From assembly GCA_029547185.1 (NCBI GenBank), contig JAKPPU010000044.1, positions 1 through 38,118 on the forward strand: a stretch of DNA of 38,118 nucleotides, in the 5' to 3' direction. Shown piece after piece: positions 25,487 through 34,394 of this stretch. The notes beneath the pieces are model-generated. The model did no database searches. It was not told the origin of the DNA and was given only the letters and a program-made list of their open reading frames with translations. The translations under genes were made by a program, and so were the position numbers. Position 1 is the stretch's first letter; every line of letters starts with the position of its first letter. The stretch is from Deltaproteobacteria bacterium. Its GTDB lineage: Bacteria > Desulfobacterota > Desulfomonilia > UBA1062.

Positions 25487-27253
25487 TCAAAGCAGGGCGC
25501 AGATGTCGGGCGACTTGTCCACGATCTCTCTGTTTATGAAATCATAGATTTCCTGCGCTGTTTTTATCTGGAAGAGGTTTTCTGCGAGCTGCCGGCATTT
25601 CTCGATGTTGAGCTTCCTGGCCATCTCCTTGACATGGGATATGGAAAACGCATTGGTCGAGAGGGTATCTATGCCCATGCCGAGGAGTATCGGCGTATAG
25701 ATCACCCTTCCTGCCATTTCACCGCACATGGAGACCGGGATGCCCGAGTTGTGCGCCGCATCGATGGTGAACTTGATCAACCTCAGCACCGCCGGATGGA
25801 GCGGCTCGTAGAGGTAGTTCACGTATTCATTCTTCCTGTCTATGGCAAGCGCATACTGGATGAGGTCATTGGTGCCGATGCTGAAGAAATCCACTTCGGT
25901 GGCGAGGATGTCCGCAATGGTGGCGGCCGAGGGAACCTCCACCATGATGCCGACAGGGATATTCTCGTCAAAGGGGATGCCCTGCTTTCTCAGGTCGTCC
26001 TTTGTCTCCTCGAGCACCTCTTTTGCCCTCAACAGCTCTTCCATGCCGGATATCATCGGGAACATGATCGAGGTGTTCCCGTAATGGCTCGCCCTGAGGA
26101 TGCCCCTGAGCTGGACCTTGAAGATTTCGACCTCCCTCAGACACAGCCGGATGGCACGGAGTCCCATGACCGGGTTCATCTCGTTCTTCAGCTCGCCCAG
26201 GGACGAATAGAACTTGTCTCCTCCCAGGTCGAGGGTCCTGATGACGGTGTTGTACGGCGATACCGCTTCCACGACGGCCTTGTACGCCTCGAAATGATCC
26301 TCCTCGCAGGGGATCCGGTTGCGGTTCAGGTAGAGGAACTCCGTCCGGTAGAGACCTATTCCTTCGGCGCCGTGGTCGAGGACGGTCTTCACCTCTTCTT
26401 TGAACTCGAGGTTCCCCTTTATCTTGACGTACTTGCCGTCCTTCGTGATGGCCGGCGACTTGGCCTTTTCCTTGAGCTTGAGCTCGAGGCTCAGGTAAGA
26501 GCGCGCCCTTTGCTCGTACTCGGAAACCTGCGATTCGGACGGGTTCACGATGACCAGCCCCGAGATGCCGTCGACGATGACCTTGTCGCCCGGGCTGACG
26601 ATGGAAGATGCGTTCTTGAGCCCGACGACGGCCGGCATCTCGAGCGAGTGCGCGATGATGGAGGTATGGGAGGTGAGGCCTCCGACGTCCGTCGCGAACC
26701 CGAGGACTTTTTCCTTGTTCATCATGGCGGTGTCGGTAGGGGAGAGGTCGTGGGCGATGATGACGCTGTTCTCGAGGAGGTGAAAGCCGCTCATCTTCTT
26801 GCCGATGAGGTTCCTCAGGAGGCGTTCCCCCACGAAGGTGGTGTCGTCGACCCTGCTCTTTATGTACTCGTCACCGATCGACTCGAAGTCTTTTTCTATT
26901 TCGCCCAGGGCGATCTTGAGGGCCCACTCGGCATTGATGTTCTCCTCGGAGATGAGCTGCTCGACCCTTCCCGTCAGCGCCGGATCGGACAGCATCATCA
27001 GATGGGTCTCGAGGATGAACGCGTGCTCCTTGACGACGTTGTGGTTTTCGAGTTCCCGTATTGCCTCGATAATCTGCTTTTTCGAGGCTGAGACGGCATC
27101 GTGAAAGCGTTTGGTCTCGTCTTCTACGAGGGCTGAGGTGATACGGATCTTCGGGTACCGCTCGATCTTCCTGGTATCGAGGACGACTGCGTAGCCGATG
27201 GCGATACCGGCCGAGGCGGGCACCCCGTGGAGAATATGTACCTGGCGCTGCAT
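25487..27253 (-). CDS. ptsI: PTS enzyme I (phosphoenolpyruvate-protein phosphotransferase)
   Basis: Enzyme I takes phosphate from PEP and passes it to HPr. The active-site His196 is in GGLTSHTSIIAHSLEMPAV, the PEP-binding signature FFSIGTNDLIQYALAIDR is near residue 450, and FMFPMISGMEE-type and VSMCGEMAG elements are present. The 588-residue length is normal. It starts four bases after ptsH. Sugar-specific IIA, IIB and IIC genes are not in view, so a regulatory PTS (carbon or nitrogen control) is more likely than bulk sugar import. Confidence 0.97.
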   Translation of the reverse strand: MQRQVHILHGVPASAGIAIGYAVVLDTRKIERYPKIRITSALVEDETKRFHDAVSASKKQIIEAIRELENHNVVKEHAFILETHLMMLSDPALTGRVEQLISEENINAEWALKIALGEIEKDFESIGDEYIKSRVDDTTFVGERLLRNLIGKKMSGFHLLENSVIIAHDLSPTDTAMMNKEKVLGFATDVGGLTSHTSIIAHSLEMPAVVGLKNASSIVSPGDKVIVDGISGLVIVNPSESQVSEYEQRARSYLSLELKLKEKAKSPAITKDGKYVKIKGNLEFKEEVKTVLDHGAEGIGLYRTEFLYLNRNRIPCEEDHFEAYKAVVEAVSPYNTVIRTLDLGGDKFYSSLGELKNEMNPVMGLRAIRLCLREVEIFKVQLRGILRASHYGNTSIMFPMISGMEELLRAKEVLEETKDDLRKQGIPFDENIPVGIMVEVPSAATIADILATEVDFFSIGTNDLIQYALAIDRKNEYVNYLYEPLHPAVLRLIKFTIDAAHNSGIPVSMCGEMAGRVIYTPILLGMGIDTLSTNAFSISHVKEMARKLNIEKCRQLAENLFQIKTAQEIYDFINREIVDKSPDICALL

Positions 27254-27257
27254 TTTT

Positions 27258-27524
27258 TTAACTTTCTCCGAAACCTTGCTTCACCAATTCGCTCAGGACG
27301 GTGACTGCCTGCGCCTCATCCTTGCCGTGGGCCTTTATGGTAATGCTGCTTCCCTTTGTTGCAGCAATGGTGAGCAGCTCCATGATGCTCTTCCCGTTCA
27401 CCTCCGTGCCGTCCTTTATCACGACGATGCTGGAATGGAACTCAGAGGCCTGCCTCGAAAACATCGCGGCAGCCCGTGCATGCAGTCCCAACCTGTTCTG
27501 AATGGTGACTTTCTGTTCCTTCAT
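27258..27524 (-). CDS. ptsH: Phosphocarrier protein HPr
   Basis: HPr relays phosphate from enzyme I. With the ATG at 27524 the active-site His is exactly residue 15 (LGLHARAAAM) and the regulatory Ser is residue 46 (NGKSIMELLTIA), the canonical numbering; this start also overlaps the EIID stop by ATGA. The frame extends five codons upstream but that start has no support. The protein is 88 residues. An intact Ser46 region leaves room for control by an HPr kinase, though no kinase gene is visible. Confidence 0.96.
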   Translation of the reverse strand: MKEQKVTIQNRLGLHARAAAMFSRQASEFHSSIVVIKDGTEVNGKSIMELLTIAATKGSSITIKAHGKDEAQAVTVLSELVKQGFGES

Positions 27525-28231
27525 CGTATAATAGTCCATATCAAAGTCAGAGTAAATACGCCATAGAATATCCAGAAAGTCCCGATCTTAAATCTGAACG
27601 CAGCTGCGGATGCGAGAAAGATCACCAGGCTTACCGGGAGTCCTGTGCCTGCATTTTCCCATTGAGAAAGCGCTCCTATCACCATGCCTGCCAGGAGGGG
27701 AATTGAATAGGAGATCCGCCTCGTTCTGTCAAGAGAGAGTATCTTGCCGATCTCCAGGGCGCCTCCCGGTCCTTTCTGATACCCGTGCGAGAAGCCCCGG
27801 ATCATGGTCCAGAGGTGAACGGCGTTGTATGCGACGAGCACGAGCGCGATCCCCCATATCCGGTCGGCCATGACCGTAAGCAGGAAGAGCAGGGCGATTA
27901 TCGGCTTCAAGGTGGCCCAGAAGAATGTGTCTCCTATGGCGGCCAGAGAGCTCGCGATCGTCTGCTTGAGCTTTTCTATCGTCTCGAGGTCGCCTTGCTC
28001 TTCGAGCTTCAGGAAGACCCCCATCACGGTGGGGGCCATGTACGGATGGGTATTGGAGAACTTCACGTACCTGCTCACTGCCCTGTCGGGACCGTCTGCG
28101 GCAAGCCTTTTCAACCCCGGAATCATCGCATAGGCAAACCCGATGTTCTGCATTCCCTTGAAGTTCCAGGAGCCTTGGACGAAAAAAGAGCGCCAGAGAA
28201 TTTTTGCAATTGTCCCTTTTGACAGTCTCAC
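27521..28231 (-). CDS. PTS mannose-family EIID component
   Basis: EIID proteins form the membrane channel of mannose-type PTS with EIIC. The 236-residue protein begins with the family pattern (RLSKGTIAKILWRSFFVQGS then WNFKGMQNIGFAYAMIPGLK), has EEQGD and AAIGDTFFWATLKP, and ends in hydrophobic segments (IALLFLLTVM; LLAGMVIGAL; FWIFYGVFTLTLIW). The start is GTG at 28231. It lies first in the run EIID-ptsH-ptsI-rseC-smpB-tldD. No EIIA, EIIB or EIIC gene lies upstream within the window, so this EIID is an orphan here. Confidence 0.93.
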   Translation of the reverse strand: MRLSKGTIAKILWRSFFVQGSWNFKGMQNIGFAYAMIPGLKRLAADGPDRAVSRYVKFSNTHPYMAPTVMGVFLKLEEQGDLETIEKLKQTIASSLAAIGDTFFWATLKPIIALLFLLTVMADRIWGIALVLVAYNAVHLWTMIRGFSHGYQKGPGGALEIGKILSLDRTRRISYSIPLLAGMVIGALSQWENAGTGLPVSLVIFLASAAAFRFKIGTFWIFYGVFTLTLIWTIIR

Positions 28232-28383
28232 GATGAGTGGATAGGTAGCATATATCCGAGGCGAGGGTCAATTGTATAACAGAGACGTGTAAGCTTGCAG
28301 GTTGTTGTTTTGTTTAAGCAAAATCGGTCTTGCCTTCATATGGGACGATCGATCGGAAAAAGCCGCTTGTAGAGGCGCCCGGG

Positions 28384-29037
28384 CTACCTGGATTTTTTCA
28401 CATCGATCTTCGCGCAGTATTCCGTGAGCCTGCACCGTGAGCAGAACGGGCTCACGGGCACGCAGATGTTCTGGCCGTAGGGAACGAGGTAATCGTTGAT
28501 CCTCGTCCAGTATTTCACCGGGAGGATCTCCCGGAGCCTCATCTCGGTCTCATCCGGACTTTTTGTCCTCACATACCCCCATCTGTTCGTTATCCTGTGC
28601 ACATGGGTATCGACGCAGATCCCGAGGCCGCCGAAACCGAGGATGATGACGAGGTTGGCGGTCTTTCTCCCCACGCCCGGGAGGGCCAGAAGCCTTTCCA
28701 TATCTTCGGGGACCCTGCCGCCGTATTCGTCCACGATGATCCTCGCCGCCTCCCGGATGTTCTTGGCCTTGGTCCGGTAGAACCCCACAGGGAAGATGGC
28801 CTTTTCAATCTCCGAGAGAGGCGTATTGACGATCTGCTCGGGTGAGGATGCAAGGGAGGAGAGCCTCTCGAAGGCCTCTTCCGTCGTCGCATCCTTTGTC
28901 CGCAGGCTCAGCATGGTGGAGATCAGCACCTGGAAAGCATCCTCGGCCCTGGCCACCCTGCTGACGATGGGCTCCCGGAGGCTGTTCGCCTCTTCCCGGA
29001 GTATTTCGAAGACGGCATCGATGGTTGAGTTGTTCAT
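28384..29037 (-). CDS. nth: Endonuclease III
   Basis: Endonuclease III removes oxidised pyrimidines and nicks abasic sites in base-excision repair. The 217-residue protein has the helix-hairpin-helix with catalytic Lys125 (LPGVGRKTANLVI), Asp143 (VDTHVHRI) and the iron-sulfur loop Cys192-x6-Cys199-x2-Cys202-x5-Cys208. The frame opens 51 codons earlier, but that part is Cys- and aromatic-rich junk; the ATG at 29037 gives the family N-terminus. No clear ribosome site is seen there. It is separated from the EIID gene by about 150 bases with no gene. Confidence 0.96.
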   Translation of the reverse strand: MNNSTIDAVFEILREEANSLREPIVSRVARAEDAFQVLISTMLSLRTKDATTEEAFERLSSLASSPEQIVNTPLSEIEKAIFPVGFYRTKAKNIREAARIIVDEYGGRVPEDMERLLALPGVGRKTANLVIILGFGGLGICVDTHVHRITNRWGYVRTKSPDETEMRLREILPVKYWTRINDYLVPYGQNICVPVSPFCSRCRLTEYCAKIDVKKSR

Positions 29038-29439
29038 TTTATTGTTTAAGCAGAAAAATCCATAAAGGGAAAGCTCGCAATAAAATAGATGAGCCGCGGC
29101 CGAACAGGCAGGGCAGCAATGCCGACAGCAAGGGAAGCTCTTTTCAAAGAAAGTGAAAATATTTATCCATTTCTCCACCGATTCTCTCAAGGTGAAATAA
29201 GACTCTCACAAAAGCAACCGGGCGAGCCGGTGATATCTGCGGGCGATTTCCGCCATAAATCAATATATTGAAAAGGGTTGGTTTTCACGCGAAGAGGGCT
29301 CCGGCATGCGAAGAAGCGCCGGAATAAAAATTGCATTTTGCAAAGACAAATAGTATATTACAAAGGTAATGACAATTCATTACTTTTGACTGACGTGAGG
29401 AATTGCCGGCAGGGTTTCAGTTATCGAGGAGATGAGGAC
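29038..29439. other. Divergent intergenic region between nth and the lipoprotein gene
   Basis: About 400 bases with no credible gene. The right end carries a good promoter for the lipoprotein gene (listed separately) and a GTAATG-N6-CATTAC palindrome. CCGGC (29311-29315) and GCCGG (29318-29322 region) near 29311-29322 may form a small stem. Nothing else stands out. Confidence 0.5.
29331..29383 (+). promoter_or_regulatory. Lipoprotein-gene promoter with downstream palindrome
   Basis: TTGCAT (29331-29336), a 17-base spacer and TATATT (29354-29359) form a good sigma-70 promoter. Just after it, GTAATG-ACAATT-CATTAC (29366-29383) is a perfect inverted repeat with 6-base arms at the expected transcript start, a likely repressor site or a small 5' hairpin. 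The coding start is at 29440. Confidence 0.55.
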
Positions 29440-31905
29440 GTGAACGCATTGAGAAGATGGGCACTCCCGCTGGCGGTCATCGTGTTTCTCTGTCTGACAT
29501 CATGTTCCGGGGGCAGCAGTTCGGATGATACGGTCGCCGTCGCGGAGTCGATCTACGATCCGGGGGCTGCAGTCGGCGCTTCGGGATTCAACGAAGCAGG
29601 CGGGATCAGGCTGTCCGTCCTGAACAATAACGGCGAGTCCGTCTCCATCCATGACGGCGATTTCATAGAGCCGGGATTGAACACCCTCTCCATAGAAGTG
29701 GGCAGCGATCCTTCGACGATCGACCGGGTGTTCGTCTCCGATGGAGGAGGATACCAGGTCGAGGCCCTGCCCCGGGGCGACGGCAGGTATGAATGCACTT
29801 TCAACGTCGGCAGCGACACCCTCTACCAGACACTCCTCGTTCAGGTGATTCACCGCAGCACAAGGGCGAGCAAGGAGAAGATCGTCCTCAGGACGTATCA
29901 CCCCACTCCTGATGATGGATACGTGAAAAACGGGGTAGGACTTCTCGTTGCCCGGGAAATACTCGAGGACCAGGAAGACGAGATCGCCGATTTCCTGGAC
30001 ACGAGGATCAAAGACGTCTTCGCGTATATCGCCGAGGAGAGGCCGTCTCTCATCACCAGTCTCCGTTATGGAGACAGCGACCCTTCCACGAAGGACATCG
30101 TGATCACCTCTCTCGAACCGGTGAGCTCGGGTGCGTATCCGGGGGCGGTTCTCCACGTGAGCTTTACGGTAAGGAACGTGTCCCTCATCGCACTCCCGCT
30201 CTACGGCCAGAATCTCGTCGCCACCCAGGCCAATGACCTCAACGTCGACACCTGGCTCTCTATCGGCAACACCAGCCAGGCATCTCCGCATCTCGTGCTC
30301 GATTTCCTCGGTTCGGCGCATGCAGCTTTTTCCCGGCCGTTCTTCCTCGGAGATGCCGTCGGGAACATGATCGCTTCGGAGATCACGCAATTGAAGCTCC
30401 ATCCCATGGCCCTCGACCTGGCGGGGAGCAAGGATTTTTTGAGAGACACCCTGCCGGAGCGCCTCACCATAAACGGGACCGCCGTGAGTGTGGGTGCCCT
30501 CCTGGACAGGCTGCAGCTCGATTTCGGCAAGTACCTCTTTGCCGATCCGTACGGCATTCCGGATGAGACGACTCCAGGGATGCTGGCCATGGGTCTCGGC
30601 CTTTTCGTCGAGGAATATGATGACATCATCTGGGAGAGCGGGTCGGGTCCGGCACCGCCGGCGCAGTCCGATATGGGGAAAGTGTTCAATGCCCTGTGCG
30701 AATCGACGGTAAACAGCGTGTTCGATGCGATGCGCAGGAAATATCAGGGATATCTGACCGAGCTCTCCTATGGAGACGGGGACCCGGGAACGGCGGACTT
30801 CATGATCAACAGCCTCGCCCTCTCCGATTCGGGCACCGCCGGTGTAAAATATGCCCAGGTGAGCTTCACCGTGAAAAGCGTGGACCTCAGGGCAGTGAAC
30901 CTGCTGGGTTTTGTCGATGCCATCTCCACATCGGACAATGACCTCACGATCGATGCGCGCTTCAGCATCGAAGACCAGGGAACCGACTCCCAGAACCGGA
31001 TCGTCCTCGACACCCAGAGCGTATCCGAAGTGAAGTTCGGCAGAAGCTTCGATCTCGATGTGCTGAAGCTCAAGAAAGCAGCCGTGGAGGGAATGATCAA
31101 GAAGGACATGGTGGACATGGCCCCGGTCTCTTATTATACAAACGGCATCATCGAGGACCTCGGAATGAACCTGGATATCTCGAACGCGTTTTCGCTGGAA
31201 GACCGGTATCCTGCCTTCCCTGCCGTGGCCCCGTATTTTCAGTCTCCGGGCTGGAATCTTGAGCTGGCAGATCCTTACACGGTCAGGATCGCTGTCTCCC
31301 AGGGCAACCTCAACAGACTCCTCAGGGACCTCCTCGATCAGGAGTCCGGCTGGGATGCAAGGGAGCTGATCACCGCGATCCTGGGGAGGGACTTCCCGGG
31401 CTTCGACTCCGCTCGTTCGGAGGATGAGGAGACGGTCATATTCCTGAGCGTCCCGCCCCTTGTCGACATGAGAACCACCGGGATAAGGCTCCTCATCCCC
31501 GATGTGATCCTGCAATACAGAATCTCGGGAATCCCGCAGTGGGAGGCCTCGATCGATCTCGACCTCGACATAAATCCTGTGGTCCGGAACAGCAAGCTGA
31601 ACTTCTTCGTCACCCCTGTCGAGGGGCGGAACCATTTCCATATCATGAGGGACAATCGCGGAAATCTCGGGCTCCTGGACCATTCCTCCCTTGTGTACGA
31701 CGTGATGAAGGGTTTGCCGAAAATGCTCGGGGGCACGGACGGCGGCCCCCTGCTTTCTCTCGATCTCGATTCATGGCAGCCCACCGTCGTTCTCAAACCC
31801 GGCGAGGACCCAGTGAGGATCTCTGCCGCCGGAGGCTATCTCTCCATCGACCTTGCAGCCTCGTCGCTGGATCTGGCGAAATATATCGACTTTGGGGTGA
31901 ATTAA
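29440..31905 (+). CDS. Large lipoprotein with internal repeat, 821 aa
   Basis: The start is GTG at 29440, with GAGGAG eight bases upstream; earlier in-frame codons lack a ribosome site. The signal ends in the lipobox LTSC (Cys22), so the protein is lipid-anchored. An internal repeat of about 235 residues is visible: RYGDSDPSTKDIVITSL (about residue 208) matches SYGDGDPGTADFMINSL (about residue 443), each followed by a similar FTV(R/K)(N/S)V(S/D)L segment. Long amphipathic beta segments suggest a lipid-binding tubular fold, but I recognise no family, so this is inference. The next genes encode a LolA-like protein and a DUF1302-like barrel, which fits an envelope transport role. Confidence 0.75.
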   Translation: MNALRRWALPLAVIVFLCLTSCSGGSSSDDTVAVAESIYDPGAAVGASGFNEAGGIRLSVLNNNGESVSIHDGDFIEPGLNTLSIEVGSDPSTIDRVFVSDGGGYQVEALPRGDGRYECTFNVGSDTLYQTLLVQVIHRSTRASKEKIVLRTYHPTPDDGYVKNGVGLLVAREILEDQEDEIADFLDTRIKDVFAYIAEERPSLITSLRYGDSDPSTKDIVITSLEPVSSGAYPGAVLHVSFTVRNVSLIALPLYGQNLVATQANDLNVDTWLSIGNTSQASPHLVLDFLGSAHAAFSRPFFLGDAVGNMIASEITQLKLHPMALDLAGSKDFLRDTLPERLTINGTAVSVGALLDRLQLDFGKYLFADPYGIPDETTPGMLAMGLGLFVEEYDDIIWESGSGPAPPAQSDMGKVFNALCESTVNSVFDAMRRKYQGYLTELSYGDGDPGTADFMINSLALSDSGTAGVKYAQVSFTVKSVDLRAVNLLGFVDAISTSDNDLTIDARFSIEDQGTDSQNRIVLDTQSVSEVKFGRSFDLDVLKLKKAAVEGMIKKDMVDMAPVSYYTNGIIEDLGMNLDISNAFSLEDRYPAFPAVAPYFQSPGWNLELADPYTVRIAVSQGNLNRLLRDLLDQESGWDARELITAILGRDFPGFDSARSEDEETVIFLSVPPLVDMRTTGIRLLIPDVILQYRISGIPQWEASIDLDLDINPVVRNSKLNFFVTPVEGRNHFHIMRDNRGNLGLLDHSSLVYDVMKGLPKMLGGTDGGPLLSLDLDSWQPTVVLKPGEDPVRISAAGGYLSIDLAASSLDLAKYIDFGVN

Positions 31906-31936
31906 ATTTATAAGTACAGAATAAGGGGGATGAAAA

Positions 31937-32734
31937 ATGAGATCTAGGGGCTCCGTGGTTTTTTCTCTGGGTGTGCTTTTCTCTTTCGCATGCGTTCTCT
32001 TGACGGCATCTTCTTCCCAGGGCGCGGGCATGAGCGCCTATGACATCGTGAAGAAGTCGGAAGACCTGCTCGACCAGGCAAAGGACAGCCAGGCCAGCAT
32101 GGTCATGACCCTGGTGAACGATAAAGGCCAGAAGCGCGAGAGGACGATAACCGCCTACGTGAAGAAGTATGGGAAGGACGCCTCGAAGTCGATCATGTTC
32201 TTCAACTCTCCCGCAGACGTGAAGGGGACGAGCTTCCTCGTATGGACGGATGAGAAGAAGGAAGACAAGCAGTGGCTCTATCTGCCCGCCCTGCAGAGGG
32301 TCCGTCAGATAAGCGCGAGCGGGAAGGGCGAGAGCTTCATGGGGACGGAGCTCACCTTCTACGATATGGGGAGCCACGACGTCGACGACTATACGTATAC
32401 GCTCCTCAAGGAAGAGCCTGCCGAAGGCGAGATGTGCTATGTCATACAGGCCCTGCCCAAAAAGGTCGAGTTCTACAGCAAGGCGGTCATCTGGATCAGG
32501 AAGGGCAACTTCATCCCTGCCAAGATAGACCTCTACGACAAGAAGGGTGAATACGAGAAGCAGGGCAGATTCTCGGCGGTAAAGAACATACAGAACATCA
32601 ACACCCCCACCCACAACGAGATGCACAACGTGAAGAACGGCAGGACCACGATCATCGACCTCAAGAACAACGCGTATGACAAGGGACTCAAGGACGACAT
32701 CTTCACCGAGAGATACATGAAGAGGGGAAATTAG
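31937..32734 (+). CDS. Outer-membrane lipoprotein-sorting protein, LolA-like
   Basis: A signal peptide (residues 1 to about 30; LLTASSSQGA cleavage area) leads into a LolA/LolB-like beta fold of about 235 residues. The family hallmarks are visible: SKSIMFFNSPADVKGTSFLV, then QWLYLPALQRVRQISASGKG and SFMGTELTFYDMG. Proteins of this family bind lipids or lipoproteins in the periplasm and are usually encoded beside RND-type exporters and DUF1302 barrels. It lies 31 bases after the lipoprotein gene and 100 bases before the barrel gene. The exporter itself is not in the window. Confidence 0.92.
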   Translation: MRSRGSVVFSLGVLFSFACVLLTASSSQGAGMSAYDIVKKSEDLLDQAKDSQASMVMTLVNDKGQKRERTITAYVKKYGKDASKSIMFFNSPADVKGTSFLVWTDEKKEDKQWLYLPALQRVRQISASGKGESFMGTELTFYDMGSHDVDDYTYTLLKEEPAEGEMCYVIQALPKKVEFYSKAVIWIRKGNFIPAKIDLYDKKGEYEKQGRFSAVKNIQNINTPTHNEMHNVKNGRTTIIDLKNNAYDKGLKDDIFTERYMKRGN

Positions 32735-32760
32735 CGCCTTACCGAATCTTCCTCGCCGTT

Positions 32761-32788
32761 GCACTCTCTCCAAAACGAGGGAGGGTGC
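32761..32788 (+). repeat. Hairpin between LolA-like and DUF1302-like genes
   Basis: GCACTCTCTC (32761-32770) pairs along all ten bases with GGGAGGGTGC (32779-32788), including three G-T wobbles, around an 8-base CAAAACGA loop. It is followed by a GGGGAGAGGG run. It may weaken read-through or protect the upstream mRNA end. Similar CTCTCC/GGGAGAGGG elements are common intergenic repeats in proteobacteria. Confidence 0.4.
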
Positions 32789-32834
32789 GGGGAGAGGGAA
32801 TAATCTTTACGAAGGCATTGCGCAGTCGAACACG

Positions 32835-34385
32835 ATGAACAGCAAGCTTGACAACGAAGAAGGGCCGCGGGCATTGCGATTCCCCGGGATGCTCCCGCTC
32901 TTCATCTGCGCCTGGATATCCTGCACCGCCGCCGGATATGCCTACGAATACACCGGCGAGAACGTGAGCGCATCCTTGAGCGGGTATCTCGATTCGAGGG
33001 CGGTCTATGCCTTTGACAGGGACACGCCGAAGGAGCGCCCCACGACGCAGCTGGGGCTCGAGTTCACCTCGAAGGTCTCTACGTGGTCAGGGTCGAAGAT
33101 TCTCCTGCGGGCCGTCGACGACGGAACGGTAAAAGATCCGCAAAACGGCAGGCTGTTTACGGAGTTCGACAGGATCTACCAGGACAAGAACCCGTACGTC
33201 AGCCCCGATGAGGCCTACCTGGACTTCTATACCGGGAAGGTCGATTTCAGGCTCGGCATCCAGAAGTTCGCCTGGGGAAGGCTCGACGAGATAAACCCGA
33301 CCGACATCCTCAACCCCGAGGATTTCACCCAGGGCGGCACGAACGACGAGATCGACAGGAAGATCGGCATCCCGGCGGTAAAGACGAATGTATATTCCGA
33401 CATCGTCAATGTCGAGATCGCCTGGATCCCGCGGTTTGTCCCCTATCGGCTGCCCACCCCTGAGGAGAGATGGTTCCCCGGGGTATTCAAGCCGCCGGCG
33501 TTCATCAATGTGGGCCCGACAGTGGGCGATGTCCCTGTCACCGCGCAGTACAGGGATATCGACCTTCCGGGCTTCACTATCGAAAATTCGGAGGCCGGGA
33601 TAAGGATATCGAAATACATCGCCGGCTGGGACCTGTCCGTGAGCTATTTCAACGGCTACGACACCATGCCCGTGATGGACGGGCCGACAGACCTTACGGT
33701 CGAGCTTGTAGATCCGCTCGCACTCGATTACGCCCTGTCCCTCGAGCTCGCCTTTGAGCCGGTCCTGCACAGGATGAACGTTTTCGGCTTCGACTTCACG
33801 ACCACGATGGGCTCCTTCACGATCCGCGGAGAGTATGCGTATTTCCAGAACAAGTACTACAACCGCACGCTCGAATCCGTCCTCAGGCAGGAGGTCACCC
33901 CGGCGAGGCAGGAGGCGATCTTCGACGAGTTCCTCCGGAACTACATCGACTCGGGCTACACCCTGACGAGGCAGACCTTCCACATCGATCCGGAGCTGAA
34001 CATCCGGATGGACTCGATGAAGTACGGCCTCGGGGTCGACTACATCTACGGCGATACGAGCGTCAGCATGCAGGTCATCCAGGAGTTCATCCCCGACTAC
34101 GACAAGAACAGGCCTGTCTACTTCAACAAGAACGGCCTCGACACCCTCGTGACCGTCCTCTTCAAGCAGTTCTTCCTCCAGAATACCCTCGACCTCAACC
34201 TGAGGGCGGCCTACGACATCGAATTCAAGGACTACATCATCAAGCCTTCATTGAGATATAATTTCACCAACAATCTCCAGGGCACGATCGGCCTGATCAT
34301 TCTGGGCGGGAAGTACAGTGATTCGCTCATAGGGCAGTATGCGGATAATGACGAGGCCTACGTTCAGCTGAGGTGCAGCTTCTGA
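32835..34385 (+). CDS. DUF1302-like outer-membrane barrel protein, 516 aa
   Basis: The protein has a signal sequence (hydrophobic MLPLFICAWISCTAAGYA, from about residue 19), then a beta-rich body with alternating strands and a C-terminal Phe (VQLRCSF), typical of outer-membrane barrels. The segments DFRLGIQKFAWGRLDEINPT then DILNPEDFTQGG and VNVEIAWIPRFVPYRLP are characteristic of the DUF1302 family. Such barrels usually pair with RND exporters and LolA-like proteins and are thought to move hydrophobic compounds; the substrate is unknown. ATG at 32835 has a poor ribosome site; an internal ATG at 32889 could also serve and would still leave the signal. Confidence 0.85.
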   Translation: MNSKLDNEEGPRALRFPGMLPLFICAWISCTAAGYAYEYTGENVSASLSGYLDSRAVYAFDRDTPKERPTTQLGLEFTSKVSTWSGSKILLRAVDDGTVKDPQNGRLFTEFDRIYQDKNPYVSPDEAYLDFYTGKVDFRLGIQKFAWGRLDEINPTDILNPEDFTQGGTNDEIDRKIGIPAVKTNVYSDIVNVEIAWIPRFVPYRLPTPEERWFPGVFKPPAFINVGPTVGDVPVTAQYRDIDLPGFTIENSEAGIRISKYIAGWDLSVSYFNGYDTMPVMDGPTDLTVELVDPLALDYALSLELAFEPVLHRMNVFGFDFTTTMGSFTIRGEYAYFQNKYYNRTLESVLRQEVTPARQEAIFDEFLRNYIDSGYTLTRQTFHIDPELNIRMDSMKYGLGVDYIYGDTSVSMQVIQEFIPDYDKNRPVYFNKNGLDTLVTVLFKQFFLQNTLDLNLRAAYDIEFKDYIIKPSLRYNFTNNLQGTIGLIILGGKYSDSLIGQYADNDEAYVQLRCSF

Positions 34386-34394
34386 GCGAAATTT

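Noticed and set aside
25256..27091. 611-residue plus-strand frame
   Set aside because: It is antisense to ptsI, which has intact active-site motifs and normal length. GC-rich third positions leave such mirror frames open.
28314..29054. TTGTTTAAGCA on both sides of nth (near 28314 and 29044)
   Set aside because: An 11-base match of this kind is expected by chance somewhere in a window this size, and nth has no sign of mobility.
29500..31683. 727-residue minus-strand frame
   Set aside because: Antisense to the lipoprotein gene, with no credible domain and a His/Arg/Asp-rich composition typical of mirror frames.
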